From the NCBI RefSeq assembly GCF_000420665.1, contig NZ_ATVJ01000002.1, positions 248,001 to 312,000 on the forward strand: a stretch of DNA of 64,000 nucleotides. Direction: 5' to 3'. This DNA comes from Ponticaulis koreensis DSM 19734 (GTDB lineage: Bacteria > Pseudomonadota > Alphaproteobacteria > Caulobacterales > Hyphomonadaceae). The notes beneath the pieces were generated by a model. The model was not told the DNA's origin, did no database searches, and saw only the letters and a list, made by a program, of their open reading frames with translations. Both the position numbers and the translations under genes were made by a program. Below, one piece after another: positions 9,874-18,628 of the stretch; position 1 is the stretch's first letter, and each line of letters opens with the position of its first letter.

Positions 9874-11222
9874 TACTGGCCGTCCGCTTTCAGGATTTCC
9901 GCGATAATCTCGCTTACTGCACGCTCGGCGCTTTCGCGCTCATAGGCTTCAGCCATAACCCTAATAAGTGGTTCGGTACCGGACTTACGCACAACCACAC
10001 GACCAGAAGCACCCAGAGCGTGAGATACGTTCTCAATCCTGGCTTTCACATTTTCAGCCGAAAGTGGGTCGCCCGACTGATAGCGAACATTCTCCAGAAG
10101 CTGCGGCACAGGCTCGAACACCGACAGAACCTCCGATGCTTTTTTGCCTTCGCGAACCATGATGGACAGCACAGCGATTGCGGCGATAATCGCATCTCCC
10201 GTCGTCACATGGTCTGCGAGAACGACGTGCCCTGATTGCTCTCCACCTATCGAGAAACCGCCTTCCCGCAAGCGCTCTACGACATAACGGTCGCCCACCT
10301 TGGTTCGCTCCAGTTTTATCCCTTCGCGCGAGAGCGCACCCTCCAAACCAAGATTTGACATTATTGTAGCAACGACTGTGTCGCCAGCAAGTCGCCCCTG
10401 CGCTTTAGCGTCAATGGCTATGGCACCCATAATCTGGTCGCCATCTGCAACTTCGCCGTTTTCGTCGACAACAAGAATACGATCTGCATCGCCATCAAAA
10501 GCGATTCCAACATTGGCTGAATGCGCACGGACCGCTTCCGAAAGCCCCTCAGGGTGAAGTGCACCGCATTTGGTGTTGATGTTCACACCGTCTGGTGCGT
10601 CGGAAAGCATAATTACTTCAGCAGCCAATGATCGGAAAACAGGTTCCGCGGCGCTCACGCCAGCGCCATTGGCTGCATCAATCACTAGCTTCAAGCCACT
10701 GAAGTTCACATCAGTTCCAGCGGTGCGAGCCGCAAAGTCCACATAAGACGAAACGTCGAATTCGGCATCAACGACACGACCAAAGCGTTCTGCAGGCACT
10801 GTACAATCAAATCCGGGGTCTTGAATAATGGTTTCAATCTCGTCCTGCTGCGCACCTGACAACTTGTAGCCTTCCGGCCCAAAAACTTTCACGCCGTTAT
10901 CGTGGAAAGGATTGTGGGAGGCGGTGATCATAAGACCCGCCGCTGCACCATTCTGAACCGTCAGCCAGCCTAGCGCTGGTGTTGGAAGCACACCCACCAA
11001 GGCGACATCTGCCCCCGCATTCAGAAGCCCCGACACGATCGCCGACTGAAGGATCAATCCTGAGGCACGGGTATCACGTCCAATAACGACGACGGGACGA
11101 TCGCCGGCTTTACCAAGCGTATAGCCGAGCGCCTCTCCGAATCTCAGAAACATATCAGGGCGTATCGCGCCCTTATTTACCGTTCCACGAATTCCATCTG
11201 TGCCGAACAGCTTTTCCGCCAT
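9873..11222 (-). CDS. glmM: Phosphoglucosamine mutase
   Basis: GlmM converts glucosamine-6-phosphate to glucosamine-1-phosphate in the cytoplasm, on the way to UDP-GlcNAc for peptidoglycan and LPS. The 449-residue protein has FGTDGIRGTVN at the start, the phosphoserine loop ITASHNPFHDNG with Ser102, the metal loop AFDGDADR, and the sugar-binding GGEQSGH. All are intact. GGGGATCA precedes the ATG. It follows glmS on the same strand by 48 bases and overlaps the next gene by one base, so glmS-glmM-SDR is probably one operon. Confidence 0.96.
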   Translation of the reverse strand: MAEKLFGTDGIRGTVNKGAIRPDMFLRFGEALGYTLGKAGDRPVVVIGRDTRASGLILQSAIVSGLLNAGADVALVGVLPTPALGWLTVQNGAAAGLMITASHNPFHDNGVKVFGPEGYKLSGAQQDEIETIIQDPGFDCTVPAERFGRVVDAEFDVSSYVDFAARTAGTDVNFSGLKLVIDAANGAGVSAAEPVFRSLAAEVIMLSDAPDGVNINTKCGALHPEGLSEAVRAHSANVGIAFDGDADRILVVDENGEVADGDQIMGAIAIDAKAQGRLAGDTVVATIMSNLGLEGALSREGIKLERTKVGDRYVVERLREGGFSIGGEQSGHVVLADHVTTGDAIIAAIAVLSIMVREGKKASEVLSVFEPVPQLLENVRYQSGDPLSAENVKARIENVSHALGASGRVVVRKSGTEPLIRVMAEAYERESAERAVSEIIAEILKADGQ

Positions 11223-11270
11223 TTGATCCCCGCTGATACATTTTACGACCAGAGATACTGACTCTCGGCG

Positions 11271-13103
11271 CTATTCAACAGTCACAGACTTGGCGAGGTT
11301 GCGCGGTTGATCCACATCCGTGCCCCGCATGACGGCGGTGTGATATGCGATGAGCTGCAAAACAACCGCATACACAAATGGTGCCACGATTGGATTGCAC
11401 GCTGGAATCTCAAGGCTTGCTGTCGGCACATTACCGGCAAGATCAACACCTTTTCGATCAGAGAGCAGTAATACCGGACCCTTGCGCGCAGCGACCTCCT
11501 GCAAGTTCGACAGTGACTTCTCGAACAGCTCGTCTGTAGGCGCGATGAAAACGATGGGGGTTTTGTCGGTTATCAGAGCGATCGGCCCGTGCTTGAGCTC
11601 ACCTGCACCAAATCCTTCAGCGTGAATATACGAAATCTCTTTAAGCTTCAGCGCCCCTTCCAGAGCTAGCGGATAATGCACGCCACGTCCCAGATAGAAG
11701 ACATCATCAGCTTCCGCGATCAGCTCGCAAACGGAATAAATCTGGCGATCAAGATCCAGCGTCTCATCAACGAGATCAATGATAGAAAACACAGATTTAT
11801 TATAATCTGCGAACGCTTCTTCCGTGATCACGCCTCGTGTGTGACCTGCATGGATCGCAGACGCCAGTAAGGAGAGAAGCTGCGCGGTAAAGGCCTTTGT
11901 GCTCGCGACACCGATTTCAGGGCCTGCGAGCGTTGGCAGGACGATGTCCGCCTCACGCGCGATTGTGGACGTTGGCACATTCACGATCGCGATGGTTTTG
12001 ACACCCTGCTCTTTGCAATAGCGGAGCGCCGCCAACGTGTCGGCCGTCTCACCCGACTGCGAAACGAAGATCGCTGCGGAATTTGGCGCAAGCGCTGGTC
12101 GGCGATACCTGAATTCAGACGCGATATCCGTTTTGCAAGGAATGCCAGCAAGCTGTTCAAACCAGTACTCTGCCACCCGCGTCGCATAGTGCGCCGTGCC
12201 GCAGGAAATCAGGTAGAGACTGGATACCGTTGAAAAATCGAGCTCTTCTTCACCAGATTTAGGAAGACTAACCGTTCCGCGCGCAGGATGCGTATACGCC
12301 TTCAGAGTACGCGTCAGCGCTTTCGGTTGCTCGAAAATCTCTTTTAACATGAAGTGCGGATAATTGCCTTTGTCAGCAACGCTGTCTTCGGTTTCAACCG
12401 TCTGAACAGGACGCTCGGCCGGCTGATCGTTCATATCAAAGATTTCATATCCCGTGCGAGACAGAATGCACCAATCTCCTTCTTCAAGGTAAATCACTTG
12501 ATTCGTAAAAGGAGCGATTGCCAGCGCGTCGGAACCCAGGAACATTTCATCCTTACCGACACCAATCACGAGCGGGCTACCCTGTCGGGCGCCAATCATC
12601 ATGTCGGTATAACCTTCAAAAATCATACTAAGCGCATACGCACCTGTGAAACGCTTCAACGCCTTTGAAACAGCGACCTTCGGGTCATCCCCTTGTTTCA
12701 GAAACGTACTAATGAGCACCGCAACCGTTTCACTGTCTGTCTCTGTATGAAACTCATATCCTTGGCTGCGCAGTTCGGTTTTAAGCTCGGCATAATTTTC
12801 AATGATACCGTTGTGGACGATAGCCACGCCTTCTGCAGTGTGCGGATGTGCGTTTCGTTCGCTAGCTTCGCCATGTGTAGCCCAGCGGGTATGTCCGATG
12901 CCAGTGAAGCCAATCAAAGGCTCTTCCTGAAGCTTGTCTTCCAGCGACACAATTTTTCCGACACTTCGGCGTCGCTCAATGCCTTCTGGCAGAACAACCG
13001 CAACACCTGCACTGTCATAACCACGGTATTCCAGACGCTTCAGCGTCGCAACGAGACGAGCCGTTACTGGCGCCATGCCTACGATACCAATAATTCCACA
13101 CAT
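11271..13103 (-). CDS. glmS: Glutamine-fructose-6-phosphate aminotransferase (isomerizing)
   Basis: GlmS makes glucosamine-6-phosphate from fructose-6-phosphate and glutamine, the first step of UDP-GlcNAc synthesis. The 610-residue protein begins MCGIIGIVG; Cys2 is the glutaminase nucleophile. RWATHGEASERNAHPH and HNGIIENY belong to the glutaminase domain. Two SIS domains follow (SCGTAHYA and SQSGETADTLAAL in the first). The tail ends in DVDQPRNLAKSVTVE, as is usual. There is no sign of a glmS ribozyme leader, which is expected outside Gram-positives. A 221-base divergent region separates it from the thioesterase gene. Confidence 0.97.
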   Translation of the reverse strand: MCGIIGIVGMAPVTARLVATLKRLEYRGYDSAGVAVVLPEGIERRRSVGKIVSLEDKLQEEPLIGFTGIGHTRWATHGEASERNAHPHTAEGVAIVHNGIIENYAELKTELRSQGYEFHTETDSETVAVLISTFLKQGDDPKVAVSKALKRFTGAYALSMIFEGYTDMMIGARQGSPLVIGVGKDEMFLGSDALAIAPFTNQVIYLEEGDWCILSRTGYEIFDMNDQPAERPVQTVETEDSVADKGNYPHFMLKEIFEQPKALTRTLKAYTHPARGTVSLPKSGEEELDFSTVSSLYLISCGTAHYATRVAEYWFEQLAGIPCKTDIASEFRYRRPALAPNSAAIFVSQSGETADTLAALRYCKEQGVKTIAIVNVPTSTIAREADIVLPTLAGPEIGVASTKAFTAQLLSLLASAIHAGHTRGVITEEAFADYNKSVFSIIDLVDETLDLDRQIYSVCELIAEADDVFYLGRGVHYPLALEGALKLKEISYIHAEGFGAGELKHGPIALITDKTPIVFIAPTDELFEKSLSNLQEVAARKGPVLLLSDRKGVDLAGNVPTASLEIPACNPIVAPFVYAVVLQLIAYHTAVMRGTDVDQPRNLAKSVTVE

Positions 13104-13324
13104 GCAGCTAATACCTCTTGTCCAACAAACGCATCCCGTGTCCGGAATGTGCCAACAATCTATGAATATTGTGCAGACAAAAAGGTAAGAATGCAGCAGG
13201 CGCGTTCACCTTTTCCGACAAAGTGTAGCGCTACGTCATCTTGTTTTGCTTCCAGAAATCCGACTAAGGAAGCTAAAAAGACGTTCAGTAAAAGCGTCGC
13301 GCTCTCGATGAATTGGAGAATTGC

Positions 13325-14209
13325 TTGGCTACCGAAGGCAAAAAAGTCGACCCGGTTGATGAACTGGTCGGAATTCTGGACCTGGAACGCATTGAGGTTG
13401 ACCGGTTTCGCGGTTTCACACCGCCGTCTCGTTCAATCCGCATTTTTGGCGGTCAGGTAATCAGCCAGGCTCTCGTTGCCGCCTGCCGTACTGTTGATGG
13501 TCCGATTTGCCACTCTCTCCATGCGTACTTCATCCGCCCGGGCAATCCAGAGGTGCCGATTCTTTATGAAGTCGATCGCGCACGTGACGGAAAAAGCTTC
13601 GCGACGCGCCGCGTAATCGCGATCCAGAACGGCGAGCAGATTTTCAATCTCGCAGCTTCATTCCATAACATAGAAGATGGCTTCGAACACCAGCAGGACA
13701 TGCCCGACGTTCCCGCCCCCGAAGACCTGACATCAGAGGCCGAACAACGCCTCAACATGGCACAACAACTTCCAGAACCAATGAAGTCTGCCTTTCTGGC
13801 AGAGCAGCCAATCGATATTCGATCGGTAAAGCCTCAGAATATCATTAATCCGCAAAAACTTGAGCCAGAGAACTTCACCTGGATCAAACTCAAAAAGCGC
13901 GTGACAGCCGATGATCAGCATACGCACCACACTATTCTTGCCTATGCCTCCGACATGTCGCTGCTAGACACTTGCGTTCGTCCGCACGGTGTAAACTTTT
14001 TCAAGGGTGCGCAGATGGCGAGCCTCGACCACGCGATGTGGTTCCACGGTGAATTCCGCGCGGATGAATGGCTTCTCTATGTGCAGGAAAGCCCGAAAGC
14101 CTCCAATGGCAGAGGAATGAATTTCGGGCGCATATATCGCCGCGATGGCGTTCTGATTGCTACTGTCGCTCAGGAAGGCCTTATTCGACCTTACAAATCC
14201 AAACGCTGA
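13325..14209 (+). CDS. tesB: Acyl-CoA thioesterase II (TesB family)
   Basis: This protein hydrolyses acyl-CoA to free acid and CoA; the family has a double hot-dog fold. The N-terminal half contains FRGFTPPSRSIRIFGGQVIS and HSLHAYFIRPG. The C-terminal half contains AYASDMSLLDTCVRPHG, HAMWFHGEFRADEWLLY and the ending GMNFGRIYRRDGVLIATVAQ, all TesB hallmarks including the catalytic Asp and Gln/Thr regions. I placed the start at a TTG at 13325 (294 residues) because GGAG lies six bases upstream. An in-frame TTG at 13313 is possible but has no such site. It points away from glmS and stands alone. Confidence 0.92.
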   Translation: MATEGKKVDPVDELVGILDLERIEVDRFRGFTPPSRSIRIFGGQVISQALVAACRTVDGPICHSLHAYFIRPGNPEVPILYEVDRARDGKSFATRRVIAIQNGEQIFNLAASFHNIEDGFEHQQDMPDVPAPEDLTSEAEQRLNMAQQLPEPMKSAFLAEQPIDIRSVKPQNIINPQKLEPENFTWIKLKKRVTADDQHTHHTILAYASDMSLLDTCVRPHGVNFFKGAQMASLDHAMWFHGEFRADEWLLYVQESPKASNGRGMNFGRIYRRDGVLIATVAQEGLIRPYKSKR

Positions 14210-14224
14210 GTAGGAACGAAGCGG

Positions 14225-14245
14225 GCTCAGGCGAACTGCCTGAGC
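14225..14245. terminator. Inverted repeat between convergent genes
   Basis: An 8-bp perfect stem (GCTCAGGC / GCCTGAGC) with a 5-base loop lies just after the thioesterase stop and over the last codons of the convergent glycosyltransferase gene. It could form in either transcript. Neither side has a clear T-run, so it is at best a weak or Rho-assisted bidirectional terminator. Confidence 0.35.
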
Positions 14246-15423
14246 TCGTCAGACGCGAAGAGCGGCTCATTCGGAGTAACATCACTCCAGTCCTGAGAGA
14301 GTTTCGCGAGTTCGCTACGCATGCCCTGCCCCTGATCTATGGATACAGTCTCTGCCGCTCTCAGGAAGGCTTGCACGACTGAACTGAATTGAACTTCCGC
14401 CCATCGGCGTTCACCATCAGCCATACGGCCATAAACATCATCGCTTTCCTTGATGCGGATGAACCGGTAATCAATCAGAGCGTCCTTCTCGACTGACATA
14501 AAGTCCATATTACCGGACCATCCTGTCGCGTAGGCCTGGCGCCCCGTAGATACCGCTTCAGCGAGCGCGAGGCCGTAGCCTTCGGAGCGATGGGTGGAGA
14601 TTACGCAATCTACATCGGTCCACAGCTCGGCTAGCTCTTGTTCGGGCAGCTTTTTGTCTATCCATTGAACATTTGGCGCGCCATCGATCCATCCGCGTAT
14701 CGTCTGGCGCTGCAGCTCTGAAAGTGACTGAGTTTTCACCTTGAGGAGGAATTCAGAACTATCTCCGAAAGCATGCCGGAAGGCGCGAATAGCTGCACCG
14801 ATATTCTTACGCGACAGACTGGACTTACCGTCCATCTGAACAATGAAATTCCGCGCATATTTGTTTTTCGGTGGCCCAAGCATTTGAACGAGACCGCTGG
14901 TTTCAACTGGATGGGTTCTTCGGATCACATTCTCTCGGAGTTCACCAAAGCTATCCTTCACGAAGGTGCTGGGAACGATGATCTGATCGAAGACTTTGGA
15001 AATCTGTTTCCATTCTTCTGGTAAGTCTTCCAGCTCCCACGCCCAATATCCGAGACGCGGCCCATTCGGAAGCTTCATCGGGTTGGTTTTTGCGAGCGTT
15101 GCAAGCGCCTCAGGCGCATTACAATGCATGATCCAACCAAAGTCCTTTGGTGCATCAAGCTCACAACCGAACATACCCTTGGAATAAAGAAAAGCGTTTA
15201 ACCGGTGCTTTATAACCTGAAAGCCGAGCTGCTCGAGCTTGTGGACAGTCAGATCCGCTGAGCGCGCAACGCCGAACGTGTCCCCAAAAAATCCGGAAAC
15301 CACGAACCCCCGCGGCCAGAACGTATTATGACTATGTGAAAGATCACGCGTAAAAACGTGACGGGCCGTCCTCAGTATTCCGCGGATAGCCAGATCTTTC
15401 AAAATCATACCAATACCCAGCAT
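14227..15423 (-). CDS. Glycosyltransferase, GT4-like
   Basis: This 398-residue protein looks like a GT-B glycosyltransferase. The N-terminal half has GFFGDTFGVARSADL, a pattern of GT4 enzymes. The C-terminal half has a donor-binding motif THRSEGYGLALAEA around residue 295, corresponding to the E-x7-E element. Donor and acceptor cannot be read from the sequence. An envelope polysaccharide or LPS role is a reasonable guess because glmS/glmM and an NDP-sugar SDR are nearby, though this gene is in a different transcript. The start is uncertain: ATG 15423 gives the full length, and ATG 15408 is a possible alternative. Confidence 0.82.
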   Translation of the reverse strand: MLGIGMILKDLAIRGILRTARHVFTRDLSHSHNTFWPRGFVVSGFFGDTFGVARSADLTVHKLEQLGFQVIKHRLNAFLYSKGMFGCELDAPKDFGWIMHCNAPEALATLAKTNPMKLPNGPRLGYWAWELEDLPEEWKQISKVFDQIIVPSTFVKDSFGELRENVIRRTHPVETSGLVQMLGPPKNKYARNFIVQMDGKSSLSRKNIGAAIRAFRHAFGDSSEFLLKVKTQSLSELQRQTIRGWIDGAPNVQWIDKKLPEQELAELWTDVDCVISTHRSEGYGLALAEAVSTGRQAYATGWSGNMDFMSVEKDALIDYRFIRIKESDDVYGRMADGERRWAEVQFSSVVQAFLRAAETVSIDQGQGMRSELAKLSQDWSDVTPNEPLFASDELRQFA

Positions 15424-15640
15424 GTATTACTTAAACACAGTACACAGCGGGAAGGTCGATAGATGGTATCCCTGTCAGACACAAGCGTCGTCATGTCATC
15501 AAATCCCCGCATGCCACATTCTGAACACAAATGACGTGCGATGAAAATCTTTAATCCCGATTTTCTGCATAATGCGACAACGACGGTTTCACCACTTCCT
15601 ACTTAGAGATGGCGAAATTCGAATGTGTTTCAGGAGAAAA

Positions 15641-15716
15641 TGGTGGGCGGTAACGGGCTCGAACCGCTGACCCTCTCGGTGTAAACGAGATGCTCTTCCA
15701 ACTGAGCTAACCGCCC
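15641..15716 (-). tRNA. tRNA-Val (anticodon UAC)
   Basis: The 76-base gene folds into a full cloverleaf. The acceptor stem is GGGCGGT/ACCGCCC, the D arm contains GCTCAGTTGGAAGAGC, and the anticodon stem is TCTCG/CGAGA. The anticodon loop TTTACAC puts TAC at 15683-15681. The T arm contains GGTTCGAGCC. The discriminator A and the CCA end are encoded. It reads valine codons, mainly GUA/GUG. It stands alone between the glycosyltransferase and purU genes. Confidence 0.97.
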
Positions 15717-15726
15717 TGAGCGGCGC

Positions 15727-15755
15727 ACAAATCATCAAAATATCGCTCGGGTCAA
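15727..15755 (-). promoter_or_regulatory. Predicted sigma-70-type promoter of tRNA-Val
   Basis: On the minus strand a TTGACC (15755-15750) is followed after 17 bases by ATTTGT (15732-15727), about 11 bases before the tRNA's first base. The -35 is strong and the -10 weak, as is common for alphaproteobacterial stable-RNA promoters. This is an assignment by eye. Confidence 0.4.
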
Positions 15756-15873
15756 GAGGTTATTTTCATTTCGATGCAAAGAGTTTGTTTTTCCACGATG
15801 GTACTTGCCCAAAATTGTGGATATCTACCCTTCCGGCGCCTCGCCGCTTTGTTGAATTATCTCGGATTCCAGC

Positions 15874-16728
15874 ATGCCAAAGAGCTACATCCTCACCCTC
15901 GCCTGCACTGACCGCTCGGGAATCATTGCGGCTGTCTCAAATGTTTTGCTGAATCACTCATGCTTCATTGCGCGTTCTCGTTCATTCGGTGATGACGCAA
16001 CGAAGACATTCTTCCTCAGGCTTTCATTCCAACCAGAGAATGATTCGTTTTCTCTGGATCAGCTTCAGGCCGAATTGAAGGAAACAGCCTCCCGGTTGGA
16101 AGCCGAATGGGATATCGAACCTGAAGAGCGCAAAATGAAAACGCTCATCATGGTCTCAAAGCTGGACCACTGCGCGAACGCACTTCTCTATGGCGCTCGT
16201 ATTGGCGAACTTCCCATCGAACCGGTTGCGATTCTTTCAAATCATCCAGACCTCGCGCCAACGCTTCAACATTGGGGTCTGCCGTTTCACACCGTACCCG
16301 TTACGCCTGACACCAAGCCACAGGCCGAACAGGCAATGTTTGATATCATCGAGCAGACCGGAGCAGAGCTCACGGTTCTCGCACGTTATATGCAAATTCT
16401 ATCGAATGACGCATGCCAACAGCTTTCAGGAAAGTGCATCAACATTCACCACTCGTTCCTGCCAAGCTTCAAAGGCGCACGCCCATATCATCGGGCGCAC
16501 GAGCGTGGCGTGAAGATGATCGGTGCCACAGCGCACTATGTCACCGCAGACCTGGACGAAGGTCCGATCCTTGCTCAGGTGACGCAGGACGTGGATCACT
16601 CTCATTCTGCCGGGGATTTTGTAGCGATGGGCCGATCACTTGAGGCAACCGCGCTGGTTCGCGCAGTAAAGGCTCATGCTGAAAGACGGGTTTTCCTAAA
16701 CGGCCTGAAAACAGTTGTTTTCGCCTGA
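15874..16728 (+). CDS. purU: Formyltetrahydrofolate deformylase
   Basis: PurU hydrolyses 10-formyl-THF to formate and THF, balancing one-carbon pools. The 284-residue protein has an N-terminal ACT domain (about 1-85; TLACTDRSGIIAAVSN) and a C-terminal formyltransferase domain. The catalytic region reads INIHHSFLPSFKGARPYH, followed by DLDEGPILAQ, giving the expected Asn, His and Asp. Length is typical. Its 3' end faces the Anbu gene with only 9 bases between the stops. Confidence 0.95.
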   Translation: MPKSYILTLACTDRSGIIAAVSNVLLNHSCFIARSRSFGDDATKTFFLRLSFQPENDSFSLDQLQAELKETASRLEAEWDIEPEERKMKTLIMVSKLDHCANALLYGARIGELPIEPVAILSNHPDLAPTLQHWGLPFHTVPVTPDTKPQAEQAMFDIIEQTGAELTVLARYMQILSNDACQQLSGKCINIHHSFLPSFKGARPYHRAHERGVKMIGATAHYVTADLDEGPILAQVTQDVDHSHSAGDFVAMGRSLEATALVRAVKAHAERRVFLNGLKTVVFA

Positions 16729-16737
16729 CGGGGCGCT

Positions 16738-17469
16738 TTATACGTCCATCAACCGCATTTGTGAAAAGGCGTTCTTCAGCGCGTTTGACCAAGCCTCACT
16801 AAAAGCAAAGAACCGAGGATCGTCGGCATCGATTCTGCGCTGTTGCTCGAACATCAACGAGTTTGTTCTCATGACCGCAAGGTCCAGCGGCATACCTACC
16901 GTCAGGTTGGATCGCAACGTCGAGTCCATAGACAAGAGTGCGCAGATCACGCCGTCCTGAATATCGGTGTCTACATTGACGACGCGATCGAGAATTGGTT
17001 TGCCGTACTTATGCTCACCGAGTTGGAAGAATGGAGAATCTTCGGTGGCCTCAATGAAATTACCCGCAGCGTAGACCATAAACAGACGCGGCACCCCGCC
17101 CACACGCTGACCGGCAACCAGAATTGACGCCCCTGAGTCGACATTACGCGCAGTCAGACCGGGCCCATAGCGCGCCTGAACCTTGCGCATCGTATCTCCT
17201 ACGACCTGAGCGACCTCAAACATGCTCGGCGCTGAGAAGATCGTTGGCTCATTGGGATTAGGTGCATCAAGGCGTTCATTGATTTCGCTGATAACCGCCT
17301 GTGTGATCGCGAGATTACCCGCTGTCATCATGGCGATAGCCCGTTCACCGGGCACCTGCCACGTGAACAACTTTTTCACTCGCGAGATATTATCAACACC
17401 CGCATTGGTTCTGGTATCCGCCAGCAGCACAAGGCCCTGATTGAGCTTGATACCAACACAATACGTCAT
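16738..17469 (-). CDS. Anbu-type proteasome-like peptidase
   Basis: This 243-residue protein has the N-terminal nucleophile fold of proteasome beta subunits. After removal of Met1, Thr2 would be the catalytic Thr1; Asp18 and Lys33 stand at the positions of the proteasomal Asp17 and Lys33-type residues. GIKLNQGLVLLADTRTN matches the Anbu (ancestral beta subunit) family rather than HslV. Anbu proteins form helical or ring-like assemblies and their substrates are unknown. It is the last gene of a minus-strand set after an ATP-grasp gene and an alpha-E gene, the typical Anbu neighbourhood. The ATG has GAGGAGACCTCA upstream. Confidence 0.9.
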   Translation of the reverse strand: MTYCVGIKLNQGLVLLADTRTNAGVDNISRVKKLFTWQVPGERAIAMMTAGNLAITQAVISEINERLDAPNPNEPTIFSAPSMFEVAQVVGDTMRKVQARYGPGLTARNVDSGASILVAGQRVGGVPRLFMVYAAGNFIEATEDSPFFQLGEHKYGKPILDRVVNVDTDIQDGVICALLSMDSTLRSNLTVGMPLDLAVMRTNSLMFEQQRRIDADDPRFFAFSEAWSNALKNAFSQMRLMDV

Positions 17470-17602
17470 TGAGGTCTCCTCGCGATTGCTCTGTTATTAT
17501 AAATCGCAAGCAACGCTTCTACGCCTTCGCTCGGCATTTTCAAGCAGCAAAACTGAAAGCTTTACGTGAGTAACACGGCGAACTGTCTTGTAATTTAGCC
17601 AG

Positions 17603-18622
17603 TTAAGTGCCTTGAGACTGAGTCTGCCCCTCAGTTTCGACTTTCTCTTCACCATCTTCCACCGTTAAAGGCGGCGCAAACGCGAAGGAGAGCCCGATTT
17701 CGTGAGACAGATTACCTACGCTTTCGATAAACCATGTGAGGTATTCGTGCAGGCCGTCAGTAAGAATTTGCTCGATGTCAGCAGTGCGAAGCCCGCTAAG
17801 CATGACTTCTGCACGAATGCGGCATGATGTTTGCCGATCGTAATATTCTTCTAGTTGTGTGAGCGATTGAACCACTCTGTACAGGCTGTAGCTCAGGGAT
17901 CTTGGATTCACTTCATTCTGAATAAGGAATGCTGCAACACCATCCCGGGTCACGTCGGACTTCGTCACAAAGTGATAAGCACGTTGAACGCCGACTGCCT
18001 GCAATAATGAAATCCATTGATAATGGTCCAGGGTACCACCGATCGCCCCGAGCGACGGCAGCAAAACGTGATACTTCACATCCAAAATACGCGCAGTCGC
18101 ATCGGCGCGCTCAAGGTGACTACCAATCCGCAAAAACTCGAGGCCGTCATCACGCACAAGAGTGCCTTCCACAGAGCCTCTATATTGAGCCTGACAAACT
18201 TTCACCCAATCAACAAACTCTGCCAGATACGCCTTGCGCGTCCGGAGCATACCTATCTGTGCTGGCAATTCATTCCAACCAGAGTTGAGGCTGTTCCAGA
18301 CCTCCGAGGTCAAGCCAAACCGAATTGCACGCGCATTTTCGCGGGCATTACGAAAGCAGTTATAAATACTGGAAGGATTATCAGGGTCAGCGACAAGATG
18401 CTCAACGGCCTCTTCTCGCGTTACGTGTTCTAGGTCTCCCTTAAATGTGCCACCTGCTCCAGCCGCAATCAGAATGGACGACCATTCATTCGCTAGCGGA
18501 CGTCCGGATTCGTTGGGCAGCGTGACCATACGACGTGCCGTATCGATGAGACGGGCGACATTGTCCGCACGTTCCATTGAACGCGCAATCCAGAAGAGGT
18601 TTTCAGCTACACGGCTAAGCAT
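17603..18622 (-). CDS. Alpha-E domain protein
   Basis: This 339-residue all-helical protein starts MLSRVAENLFWIARSMERAD, the diagnostic N-terminus of the alpha-E family. The domain is rich in conserved Arg and Glu and no enzymatic role has been proven. It is found almost always beside a circularly permuted ATP-grasp protein and a transglutaminase, as here. The start lies 6 bases after the ATP-grasp stop with GTAGGATAAG in front, so the two are translationally coupled. A 133-base gap separates it from the Anbu gene. The C-terminal tail after residue 320 is acidic and Gln-rich. Confidence 0.9.
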   Translation of the reverse strand: MLSRVAENLFWIARSMERADNVARLIDTARRMVTLPNESGRPLANEWSSILIAAGAGGTFKGDLEHVTREEAVEHLVADPDNPSSIYNCFRNARENARAIRFGLTSEVWNSLNSGWNELPAQIGMLRTRKAYLAEFVDWVKVCQAQYRGSVEGTLVRDDGLEFLRIGSHLERADATARILDVKYHVLLPSLGAIGGTLDHYQWISLLQAVGVQRAYHFVTKSDVTRDGVAAFLIQNEVNPRSLSYSLYRVVQSLTQLEEYYDRQTSCRIRAEVMLSGLRTADIEQILTDGLHEYLTWFIESVGNLSHEIGLSFAFAPPLTVEDGEEKVETEGQTQSQGT

Positions 18623-18628
18623 CTTATC

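Noticed and set aside
13104-13324. glmS ribozyme or riboswitch in the glmS leader
   Set aside because: No ribozyme core is recognisable, and that RNA is a feature of Gram-positive bacteria. The 221 bases seem to hold only the divergent promoters.
12693-13460. Plus-strand ORF of 255 codons across glmS and into the thioesterase gene
   Set aside because: It overlaps glmS antisense and tesB in another frame; both are certain.
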